From assembly GCA_019686145.1 (NCBI GenBank), contig JADGHK010000193.1:1-5695 (forward strand): DNA of 5,695 nucleotides, given 5' to 3'. A program made the position numbers and the translations under genes. Shown one piece after another: positions 1 to 5,695 of this stretch. The notes beneath the pieces were generated by a model. The model did not search any database and was not told the DNA's origin. It saw only the letters and a list, made by a program, of their open reading frames with translations. This DNA comes from Bryobacteraceae bacterium. Its GTDB lineage: Bacteria; Acidobacteriota; Terriglobia; Bryobacterales; Bryobacteraceae. Position 1 is the stretch's first letter. Every line of letters begins with the position of its first letter.

Positions 1-75
1 GTCTCGGAAACAACCCGATGCCTCGCCGTGCCAGCGGAAGCTCCGGAAATGCGCGGGGCCAATCAAGGCAAGAGA

Positions 76-102
76 CCAGCCTGCATGAACAAATCAGGCT
101 GG
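76..102 (-). terminator. Candidate terminator hairpin overlapping the reductase stop codon
   Basis: An exact 8-bp inverted repeat is present: CCAGCCTG at 76-83 and CAGGCTGG at 95-102, with an 11-nt loop. The right arm overlaps the stop codon of the reductase (94-96), so the hairpin would form at the 3' end of its mRNA. Read on the minus strand, the stem is followed by TCTCTTGCCTTGATT, which is pyrimidine-rich but lacks a clean T run. It is therefore a weak intrinsic terminator or a 3'-end stabilising hairpin. The remaining sequence at 1-75 shows no gene that I recognise. Confidence 0.35.
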
Positions 103-1269
103 CTGAAGCTCTACTTTCTTACCGGCCAACGACAGGTTCTCGCGAATGTACGTCTCATCCCAAAGGTTGGAGATGACAGCGGAAATATACGGATTCTGAA
201 GCGACCAGAGGTAAGCCTTCATCGGCGGCTTCATGTCACCGGGGATGATGCGATTGATCTTGTCGATCCGCCACTGCGGCACAGGCTGCAAGGACTTGTG
301 ATGGGTGGCGACGGACATTGCCACCTTCATGGCGATGATGCCGATGCCCTTCGCGTGCGCCTGCCGGATAGGCTCCTCCAGATAGCCGCCGTTGATGACG
401 TTGTAGGCGAGCATGATTGCGTCGTAGTGCCCCAGTTCGGTCACGCGGCGGAGAATGCCGGCAGGGTCCGTGTGGGAGGTGACCCCGAGGAAGCGGACTT
501 TGCCCTGCTTCTTCAGCGACAGGAAGGTTTCGTAAATTTCAGGAATTTCCAATTCTTCGGGCGTACATGCGCCATGAGGACACATGACGAGATCGAAATG
601 ATCCGTCCCGACGCGCTTCAAACTGCCCTCAAGCGACTGGACGATGAAATCCCGGTACTTCCGGCTGCCCTCCACCTTGTGGGCATAATCCTTCATCATC
701 GCGTTGCTGAGGTAGGCCGGACCCACCTGATTGCGCTGCCCCGGATAGTAATCCAGAAAGTAGCCGGGTTTCAGGATGCCGCGCTCACGCACCATTTCCT
801 CGGCACGCTTCCGGATGGCATTCTGCTTCTCACCCGGGAGGCCGTCGAAGATCTCTTTGTAGAGCTGGTTCCGCACGCTCTGCAAGCCGCTGATCTTCGT
901 TGTGAGAAACACTTTGCCGCGCCTGGACGAGCCCTTGAGGAGTTTTCCATATGACAGTTCGCAGTCACCTTGTCCGTAAGCCGGCGCCATATCGAGGTAG
1001 TTCAGTCCCATCTCAAGCGCCAGGTTCAGATGCTGCCAGTTGTCGCTGCGGATTGGGTCGCCGCCGCACACGATTTCGGAAATCATCATTCCCGTGCGGC
1101 CCAGCCGGCGGTAAGCCATCCCCGGCTGCCGGTTGCGCCACTCTACGTTTGCGGCTTTCTCGTCAGCCGCTTCAACAAGGCCAGCCGCGCCTGCAGTGCA
1201 TGCGGCGGCGGCGGCCGTTTGCCGCAGGAAGCTCCGGCGGCCGATAAGATCTGGCTCCGTGTGACTCAT
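94..1269 (-). CDS. Tat-exported aldo/keto reductase
   Basis: This 391-residue protein belongs to the aldo/keto reductase superfamily, (beta/alpha)8-barrel enzymes that reduce carbonyls with NAD(P)H or run the reverse reaction; the substrate cannot be told from sequence. The N-terminus has a twin-arginine motif (RRSFLR, residues 11-16), then an Ala-rich stretch and a plausible signal peptidase site near VEA-ADE (32-37). This suggests export of the folded enzyme across the cytoplasmic membrane. The barrel begins near YRRLGRTGMMISEI (53-66). The catalytic tetrad is complete: D93 and Y98 in LDMAPAYG, K125 in FLTTKIS, and H232 in MCPHGA. About 107 residues separate K125 and H232, against about 33 in classical members, so residues about 130-205 look like an insertion. 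The C-terminal cofactor segment (VISNLWDETYIREN, 365-378) lacks the usual KSxxxR-type phosphate-binding pattern. The start was chosen because a strong ribosome binding site lies 9 nt upstream; an in-frame ATG at 1329 has no such support and would bury the signal peptide. The gene is transcribed away from ku. Confidence 0.94.
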   Translation of the reverse strand: MSHTEPDLIGRRSFLRQTAAAAACTAGAAGLVEAADEKAANVEWRNRQPGMAYRRLGRTGMMISEIVCGGDPIRSDNWQHLNLALEMGLNYLDMAPAYGQGDCELSYGKLLKGSSRRGKVFLTTKISGLQSVRNQLYKEIFDGLPGEKQNAIRKRAEEMVRERGILKPGYFLDYYPGQRNQVGPAYLSNAMMKDYAHKVEGSRKYRDFIVQSLEGSLKRVGTDHFDLVMCPHGACTPEELEIPEIYETFLSLKKQGKVRFLGVTSHTDPAGILRRVTELGHYDAIMLAYNVINGGYLEEPIRQAHAKGIGIIAMKVAMSVATHHKSLQPVPQWRIDKINRIIPGDMKPPMKAYLWSLQNPYISAVISNLWDETYIRENLSLAGKKVELQPA

Positions 1270-1278
1270 CGTGCTGCT

Positions 1279-1286
1279 CCTCCTTT
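1279..1286 (-). promoter_or_regulatory. Ribosome binding site of the reductase gene
   Basis: On the minus strand the sequence reads AAAGGAGG, a near-perfect anti-16S match, 9 nt before the ATG at 1269-1267. It decides the start codon in favour of MSHTEPD over the in-frame ATG 60 nt further upstream. Its upstream end (1285-1286) overlaps the left arm of an inverted repeat, so folding of the leader could touch translation. Confidence 0.85.
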
Positions 1287-1325
1287 GCATTCCTACTACT
1301 CCCGGCTGCGGAAAGCCGAATGCAA
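1285..1325. repeat. Nested inverted repeat in the divergent control region
   Basis: The outer arms are exact 8-mers, TTGCATTC (1285-1292) and GAATGCAA (1318-1325), with centres 33 bp apart, about three helical turns. Inside lies a second inverted repeat, CGGCT (1303-1307) and AGCCG (1314-1318), with a 6-nt loop. The two repeats share base 1318, so they could not both be fully paired at once. This could be a paired operator for a dimeric regulator acting on both genes, or an mRNA leader structure for the reductase, whose ribosome binding site touches the left arm. The repeat is seen directly; its function is inferred. Confidence 0.5.
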
Positions 1326-1355
1326 TCATTCTACACGCGGGGCGTCAAACACAGT

Positions 1356-1360
1356 GGAGG
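1356..1360 (+). promoter_or_regulatory. Ribosome binding site setting a TTG start for ku
   Basis: GGAGG at 1356-1360 ends 7 nt before the TTG codon at 1368-1370, an ideal spacing. The in-frame ATG at 1320 has only a weak GGAAA-like element in front of it, and the 16 residues it would add do not resemble Ku N-termini. The TTG start places the conserved WKG motif at residues 6-8, as is usual in bacterial Ku. Confidence 0.7.
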
Positions 1361-1367
1361 CCGGATC

Positions 1368-2195
1368 TTGGCGGCGACTGTCTGGAAAGGGTACATTGCC
1401 TTCGGTCTCATCTCGGTTCCGATACGGCTGCACTCCGCCGCCCGGCCGGTCCACATCTCCTTCCACCAGCTTCATGCCCCGGATCTGACACGCGTCAAAC
1501 AGCAGCTTTACTGTCCGAACGACAACCGGGTTGTCGACAGATCGGAGATCGTAAAGGGCTACCAGATTGCCAAAGATGAGTGGGTGGTCGTAGAACCGGA
1601 TGAGATCAGGAAGGTGGCGCCCAAGTCATCCGAAGTGATGGAGATTCTGGACGTCGTGAAGATGCAGGACGTCGATCCGCTGTATCTCGAGTCCTCCTAC
1701 TATGCGGTGCCGGAGGCGGCAGGCGCGAAAGCGTATTATCTGCTTGTTCAAACGATGGAGAAGACAGGCCTCGTAGCGATCGCCAAGCTGGCGATGCACA
1801 GCCGGGAGCATACCGTCCTGCTGCGCCCTCGTGAGAACGGCCTTGTTCTCCACACGTTGTATTACCAGAACGAAGTGCGAAAGGTGCAGGTAGAGGAGGA
1901 TCTCAGTCACGTCAAGGCGACCGAGCGCGAGCTGGAGCTTGCCGAGCAGCTTCTCCGAAGCCTGGAAGCGCCGTTCCAGCCGGAGAAGTATCACGACGAA
2001 TACCAGCGCCGGCTGCAGGAGCTCATTGACGCAAAGAGCCACGGAAAGCGGGTACGGCCGACGCCGCCGTCGAAAGTTGCGCCTGTCATCGACATCATGA
2101 CCGCGCTGGAACAGAGCCTTCGAAAGATTCCAGAGAAAAAGCCCGCTGCCAAGGCCCAACCCGCCGAGAAGAAGCCGCGGCGGAAAGCCGGTTGA
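1368..2195 (+). CDS. ku: Ku, DNA-end-binding protein of non-homologous end joining
   Basis: Bacterial Ku forms a homodimeric ring that slides onto double-strand DNA ends and recruits the ligase/polymerase LigD. With the TTG start the protein is 275 residues, within the normal bacterial range. Family signatures run in order: WKGYIAFGLISVPIRLHSA (6-24), FHQLHAP (32-38), KQQLYCP (44-50), EIVKGY (60-65), the APKSS block (84-88), DVDPLYLESSYY (101-112), VAIAKLAMHSREHTVLLRP (136-154) and GLVLHTLYY (158-166). A mostly helical segment follows (about 180-225), then the conserved VIDIMTALEQSL (240-251). The last 23 or so residues are rich in Lys, Arg, Pro and Ala (KKPAAKAQPAEKKPRRKAG at 257-275). Such basic tails occur in many bacterial Ku proteins and are linked to DNA binding. 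The gene stands alone: divergent from the reductase and convergent with the helicase. No LigD is in the window. An upstream ATG at 1320 would give 291 residues and is less likely. Confidence 0.96.
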   Translation: MAATVWKGYIAFGLISVPIRLHSAARPVHISFHQLHAPDLTRVKQQLYCPNDNRVVDRSEIVKGYQIAKDEWVVVEPDEIRKVAPKSSEVMEILDVVKMQDVDPLYLESSYYAVPEAAGAKAYYLLVQTMEKTGLVAIAKLAMHSREHTVLLRPRENGLVLHTLYYQNEVRKVQVEEDLSHVKATERELELAEQLLRSLEAPFQPEKYHDEYQRRLQELIDAKSHGKRVRPTPPSKVAPVIDIMTALEQSLRKIPEKKPAAKAQPAEKKPRRKAG

Positions 2196-2224
2196 ATCTG
2201 ACTCGATCGAGCCCGCGCGCGTAT
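2196..2224. other. 29-bp convergent gap between ku and lhr
   Basis: The stop codons of ku (TGA, 2193-2195) and lhr (TAA on the minus strand, 2227-2225) are 29 bp apart. The gap contains two perfect palindromes without loops, CTCGATCGAG (2202-2211) and CGCGCGCG (2214-2221). Neither is a typical terminator, because there is no loop and no T run. Transcripts from either side may read into the opposite gene. Confidence 0.6.
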
Positions 2225-5200
2225 TTAAACAACCGGAGCCGGTTCGCTGGTGACGTACTCCATCAAGTAGAGGCTGCCCGGCGACATCGCGCTGACACGC
2301 GGACCCGGCAGGATGATGCCCGCGAGATTAAGCGGGTCGGCGTTGGGGATCCGCAGATGGTCTTCCGGATGCTCCGCCATGCGGCGAACGGATCGCAGAA
2401 GGTCGACGGCGTCGGGCAGGGCGAACTGCTCGCCGACGAACCCGGCCACAAACCGCCCGCCGCGAACCTCGCCCCGAGCTTCCATTCGCCGCAATACGGG
2501 CAGCAAGTCCCGCCACGGAGGGGCGATCGTTTCCCGAGCCAGTAGATCGCGGAACACCACACCCCATCGCCGGAGCAGCTGCAAGGCGAACCGCTCCACC
2601 CGTTCGTCCGCAGCCCCACCGGCATCATGCCGAACCAGACTCCAGCGTCCTGCTGCGTGCCGGGGACGCGCGTGCCGTCCGCTCCCTTCCCCGCGCCGGC
2701 GTTTCGGATCGATGAGGGCGCGAAGGTTCTCAAAGCCGTCGCCCGTTACCTGTCCGGCGGCCACCAGCTCCCAGAGGCCATCCTCCACCTCGCTTGGCAG
2801 TCTCCGGGTTCCGCGCACGAGGTCGCCGAAGAAGGACGCACCGCGGTCCTGCAGGTAGGCGAGGATCTCGCGGGCGGCATGAGACAAGGCATCGATCGGA
2901 ATTGAGGAATCCGACGAACCAAGGAGCCATTCGGCGTTCTCCCGCAGGAACAAAGCCACAGGAGTGAGCCGGGTGGGTCTTACGCGGCGTCCATCGGCCT
3001 CGAGCAGGGCACGGTGCGGGGAGAGCCGGGCCCACATCACCTCCCCCGACAAACAGAGCTCGTCGAGATACTCCGGCCTGTATTGTGCGATCCGGCTGGC
3101 GAGGACTTGCGATTCCCACGCTGCGGCGGGCACTTCATAGCCTTCCAGCTGCCGGATAATTTGCAACGTTCCCTCGACTCCGTGGAGTTGCGAACCCGGC
3201 AGCAGGTGGTGCCACCGGCAGAGGAAGCGCTGGAAGTCCATGGCGCTCACCGGCTCGATCTCGCGCCGCAGGCGTCCTAGCGTCGTGCGATGAATTCGCG
3301 CGAGCACCCGACGGTTGCACCACTCCAGATCGCCATCCTTCGACATGTTCCGGAAGTGGCCGCGGAGTACCTGCCCCTCCGCTTCCAGACGGGCAAGCGC
3401 CTGTTCCACGTCGGACGGAGGCAGTCCAAGCCGGGCGGACAGATTGGCAACGGTCATCGGCCCGCTGGACTCCATCCAGCCGCGCAGAATTGCGATGGCA
3501 TCGTCCGCAACCTCGCGTTTCTCAACGGCAGTCCAGAAGTCCATTCCGGCGCGGCGATGGACGCAGGCGCGCCCGTCGCGGTGCAATTCCTCGAACCAGT
3601 GCTGCCAGTCCGGCACGGGCGGCAAGGAAATCAGCGTGAGGAGTGCGTCGTGCAGTTCATCTGCGTCACGCACCGACGGCCAGGATTCCGCCGCCACCTG
3701 CTCAATCGCCGCTACATCGAGAACGCCCGCTCCTTGTGCGAAATCCGCCGGCAGCGACCGCCGCATCTGAACAGCGCGCGTGCGCCGCTCCTCAAGGGGC
3801 GCGTCATCCAGAAATGCATACGGGTTCGCGTTTAGAATCTCATGGGAGAAGGGCGAAGGCTCGGGATTATCGATAGTGACGACGCGAATCTTGCCCGACT
3901 CAATTCGTTCGAGCACCTCGCGGAGCCCGTTGAGGTCCATCGCCTCATGCAGGCAATTGTTGATGGTTTCCTTGACAAGCGGATGGTCGGGAATCCGGAT
4001 GGGGCCGGTCAGATTCTCCGCGCAGGCAACCTGGTCCGGAAACACCGCCGCAAGCAGATCGTCGGCCCTCATGCGCTGGATTGGGGGCGGGATTTTCCTG
4101 CCTCCCCTCGAACGGGGCAGCACCAGCGACCGCGAGGCGTTCCAACGCCACCGCGCGGTGAACATCGGCGCGGGGAGCAGAGCCTGCCGGAGAACGTCCT
4201 CCACGGTGTCTGGATTTAAGAAAGCGAACACCAGCTCGAGCGGGAATGAATGATGCTCCCCAAGGGAGATCACTAAGCCGTTGTCCGTTGCGGCAGCCTG
4301 CAGCTCAAAGTTGAAGGTGCGGCAGAAACGCTTTCGCAGGGCAAGCCCCCAGGCGCGTGTGATGCGCGATCCGAAGGGAGCATGCAGCACGAGTTGCATG
4401 CCTCCGCCCTCATCGAAGAACCGCTCGGCAACGACGGTGTTCTCGGACGGCAGAGCGCCGAGCGCAGCTGCTCCCGCCTGTATATATGCAATTGCCTGCG
4501 CCGCACCGGCTGCATCGAGGCCGCACCGGGTCATAAGAAACTCGGACGCGCCGGACGGGTCGTTCAGTACCCGCTCCCGGACTTCGGAAACAGCAGCCGA
4601 CAGCTCGCGGGACCGCCCGGGCGCTTCCCCCAGCCAGAAAGGGACGGACGGAGGAGCGCCGTGCGCGTCCTCAACACGCACGCGCCCGGGCTCCACCCGT
4701 TTGATCCGCCAGGAATGCGTCCCAAGCAGGAAGACGTCTCCCGCAAGGCTCTCAACCGCGAAATCCTCGTCGACTGTGCCGATCGTCTTTCCTTCCGGCT
4801 CAAGGACAACGGAGTAGTTTGCGTTGTCCGGAATGGCGCCGCCGGATGTAATCGCAGACAACCGGGCGCCTCGGCGAGCACGGAGACGGCCGTTGACCTG
4901 ATCCCGGTGAAGTAAAGCGCCGCTCCGGCCGCGCGAAGTCGCGATCCCGTCGGACAGCATGCTGACGACCACATCGAAATCGGAGCGCGGCAGGTCACGA
5001 TACGGATAGGTTCCCCGCACCAGAGCATACAGCTCGTCTTCGTTCCAGACGCGGCACGCCGTTTCCGCAACAATCTGCTGTGAGAGCACATCGAGCGCAT
5101 TCTGCGGGATCTCGATCTCCTCAAGCGCCCCAGTGCGGATGGCGAAGACCAAAGCGGCGCACTCGAGAAGCTCATCCCGAGTGCTGACGAAGATCCGCCC

Positions 5201-5695
5201 CTTGGGCACAGCTCCCACCCAGTGGCCCGAGCGGCCGATACGCTGCAAGCCGACCGCAATGGAGCGCGGCGATCCAATTTGACACACGAGGTCAACAGTG
5301 CCGATGTCAATGCCAAGTTCGAGGGAGGCCGTCGCCACCACAGCGCGCAATTCGCCGGACTTCAAACGGGACTCGGCCTCAAACCGCAGCGATCGAGCCA
5401 GACTTCCGTGGTGGGGCAGTACGACCTTCGGCCCCAGCCGCTCATTCAGCGCGTGACACACCCGTTCGGCAAGACGGCGAGTGTTGACAAACACAAGCGT
5501 GGTGCGGTGAGCACGGATCAAGTCTGCCACGCGATCGTAAATCTCGGCCCACATCTCGTTGCTTGCGACGGATCCGAGTTCGTCCTTCGGCACCTCAATC
5601 GCAAGGTCCATGGGTCTGCGATCGCCGACGTCGATGATGCGGGTGGCGGGTCCGAGGAACCGTCCGACCTCCTCGATGGGGCGTACCGTGGCCGA
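2225..5695 (-). CDS. lhr: Lhr-family ATP-dependent superfamily 2 helicase, N-terminus beyond the window
   Basis: Lhr enzymes are ATP-driven 3'-5' DNA translocases and helicases involved in DNA damage responses. The open frame runs to the right edge, giving 1156 visible residues. The first three are SAT of helicase motif III, so the Q motif, Walker A (I), Ia, Ib and DExH box (II), probably about 200-230 residues, lie outside. The ATG at 5611-5609 is internal. Visible RecA2 motifs are TLVFVNTRRLAER (IV, 66-78), HHGSLARSLR (95-104), VVATASLELGIDIG (V, 119-132) and QRIGRSGH (VI, 151-158). An Lhr-type winged helix and beta-barrel region follow (about 190-480), with conserved RDLPRSDFD (233-241) and GDVFLLGTHSWRI (319-331). 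The C-terminal half (about 650-1156) matches the extended tail of long Lhr proteins: winged-helix-like units, EWCNRRVLARIHR (791-803), EIEPVSAMDFQRFLCRW (812-828), an Arg-rich linker (about 995-1020), then APPWRDLLPVLRRMEARGE (1058-1076), GGRFVAGFVGEQFALP (1079-1094) and ADPLNLAGI (1119-1127). This tail is related to AlkZ-type DNA glycosylases; in E. coli Lhr it has reported uracil-DNA glycosylase activity. Expected full length is about 1360-1390 residues, slightly below the roughly 1500 of E. coli and mycobacterial Lhr. Confidence 0.96.
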   Translation of the reverse strand, partial: SATVRPIEEVGRFLGPATRIIDVGDRRPMDLAIEVPKDELGSVASNEMWAEIYDRVADLIRAHRTTLVFVNTRRLAERVCHALNERLGPKVVLPHHGSLARSLRFEAESRLKSGELRAVVATASLELGIDIGTVDLVCQIGSPRSIAVGLQRIGRSGHWVGAVPKGRIFVSTRDELLECAALVFAIRTGALEEIEIPQNALDVLSQQIVAETACRVWNEDELYALVRGTYPYRDLPRSDFDVVVSMLSDGIATSRGRSGALLHRDQVNGRLRARRGARLSAITSGGAIPDNANYSVVLEPEGKTIGTVDEDFAVESLAGDVFLLGTHSWRIKRVEPGRVRVEDAHGAPPSVPFWLGEAPGRSRELSAAVSEVRERVLNDPSGASEFLMTRCGLDAAGAAQAIAYIQAGAAALGALPSENTVVAERFFDEGGGMQLVLHAPFGSRITRAWGLALRKRFCRTFNFELQAAATDNGLVISLGEHHSFPLELVFAFLNPDTVEDVLRQALLPAPMFTARWRWNASRSLVLPRSRGGRKIPPPIQRMRADDLLAAVFPDQVACAENLTGPIRIPDHPLVKETINNCLHEAMDLNGLREVLERIESGKIRVVTIDNPEPSPFSHEILNANPYAFLDDAPLEERRTRAVQMRRSLPADFAQGAGVLDVAAIEQVAAESWPSVRDADELHDALLTLISLPPVPDWQHWFEELHRDGRACVHRRAGMDFWTAVEKREVADDAIAILRGWMESSGPMTVANLSARLGLPPSDVEQALARLEAEGQVLRGHFRNMSKDGDLEWCNRRVLARIHRTTLGRLRREIEPVSAMDFQRFLCRWHHLLPGSQLHGVEGTLQIIRQLEGYEVPAAAWESQVLASRIAQYRPEYLDELCLSGEVMWARLSPHRALLEADGRRVRPTRLTPVALFLRENAEWLLGSSDSSIPIDALSHAAREILAYLQDRGASFFGDLVRGTRRLPSEVEDGLWELVAAGQVTGDGFENLRALIDPKRRRGEGSGRHARPRHAAGRWSLVRHDAGGAADERVERFALQLLRRWGVVFRDLLARETIAPPWRDLLPVLRRMEARGEVRGGRFVAGFVGEQFALPDAVDLLRSVRRMAEHPEDHLRIPNADPLNLAGIILPGPRVSAMSPGSLYLMEYVTSEPAPVV
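2231..2244 (-). terminator. Weak stem-loop at the 3' end of lhr
   Basis: AACCGG (2231-2236) and CCGGTT (2239-2244) form an exact inverted repeat with a 2-nt centre, which in RNA would fold as a 5-bp stem with a 4-nt loop. It lies in the last codons of lhr. On the minus strand it is followed by GTTTAAAT, a short A/T-rich tail containing the stop codon. This is at best a weak terminator; the repeat may be chance in GC-rich coding sequence. Confidence 0.2.

Larger units (their letters stand above)
1270..1367. promoter_or_regulatory. Divergent control region between reductase and ku
   Basis: This 98-bp stretch separates two genes that start in opposite directions, so it should contain both promoters. 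I could not find a convincing -35/-10 pair for either. On the minus strand there is a TTGACG (1348-1343) and a TAGAAT (1333-1328), but they are only 9 bp apart and cannot serve as one sigma-70 promoter. The promoters may use a divergent or alternative sigma factor. The region also carries the nested inverted repeat at 1285-1325. Confidence 0.6.

Noticed and set aside
28..954. Long plus-strand open frame (308 codons) opposite the reductase
   Set aside because: It is antisense to a clearly recognisable aldo/keto reductase, has no recognisable motif and has no good ribosome binding site. Long antisense frames are common in high-GC coding DNA.
1195..1200. Cys24 of the reductase as a lipoprotein cleavage site
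   Set aside because: The preceding residues are Ala-Ala-Ala rather than a Leu-type lipobox, and only seven residues separate the Cys from the twin-arginine motif, too few for a hydrophobic core.
1328..1348. TTGACG and TAGAAT as a minus-strand sigma-70 promoter for the reductase
   Set aside because: The two hexamers are only 9 bp apart, far from the required 16-18 bp. Other pairings at the right spacing match poorly.
1626..2159. Minus-strand open frame (177 codons) inside ku
   Set aside because: It lies fully opposite conserved Ku motifs; its Leu/Arg/Val-rich translation is typical of a shadow frame and resembles no family I know.
2313..4915. Several plus- and minus-strand open frames of 80-181 codons within lhr
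   Set aside because: All overlap the continuous Lhr reading frame, which carries conserved motifs throughout. The translations are Arg/Ser/Pro-rich and of low complexity, as expected from shadow frames.
5609..5611. ATG at 5611 as the start of the helicase
   Set aside because: The frame stays open to the window edge, and the 28 residues upstream (beginning SATVRPIEEVGRFLG) match helicase motif III and following Lhr sequence, so this Met is internal.
1..5695. Mobile element, CRISPR array, phage or defence island
   Set aside because: No transposase, integrase, terminal repeats, target duplication, spaced direct repeats or defence-associated genes are visible. Ku and Lhr are ordinary chromosomal repair genes.

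Overview
The window is a high-GC (roughly 60% by eye), gene-dense bacterial segment with three protein-coding genes and very little intergenic space. No tRNA, rRNA, CRISPR array, insertion sequence or phage gene is visible. The style of the proteins (a Tat-exported aldo/keto reductase, a compact bacterial Ku and a long Lhr-type helicase) would fit a soil-type lineage such as the Acidobacteriota (Solibacter/Bryobacter-like). That placement is an impression from protein style and is not demonstrated.

Layout. Positions 1-93 lie downstream of the first gene and hold no gene I recognise. A stem-loop at 76-102 overlaps that gene's stop codon and may terminate it. Positions 94-1269 (minus strand) encode an aldo/keto reductase with a twin-arginine signal peptide and an intact Asp-Tyr-Lys-His catalytic tetrad. 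Positions 1270-1367 form a 98-bp divergent control region with a nested inverted repeat. Positions 1368-2195 (plus strand) encode the end-joining protein Ku, most likely starting at a TTG codon. After a 29-bp gap, positions 2225-5695 (minus strand) encode a large Lhr-family superfamily 2 helicase that converges on ku. It is cut by the right window edge just at helicase motif III.

How the genes may work together. Ku is the DNA-end-binding half of bacterial non-homologous end joining, and Lhr helicases act in DNA damage tolerance, so 1368-5695 reads as a small DNA-repair neighbourhood. The usual Ku partner, LigD, is not in the window. The genes are convergent, so the pairing is positional and not an operon. 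The reductase shares only a divergent control region with ku and has no obvious functional tie to repair.

I did not find a clearly new system. The most unusual points are the roughly 75-residue insertion inside the reductase barrel, the nested inverted repeat between reductase and ku, the non-ATG start of ku, and the tight ku/lhr tail-to-tail arrangement.
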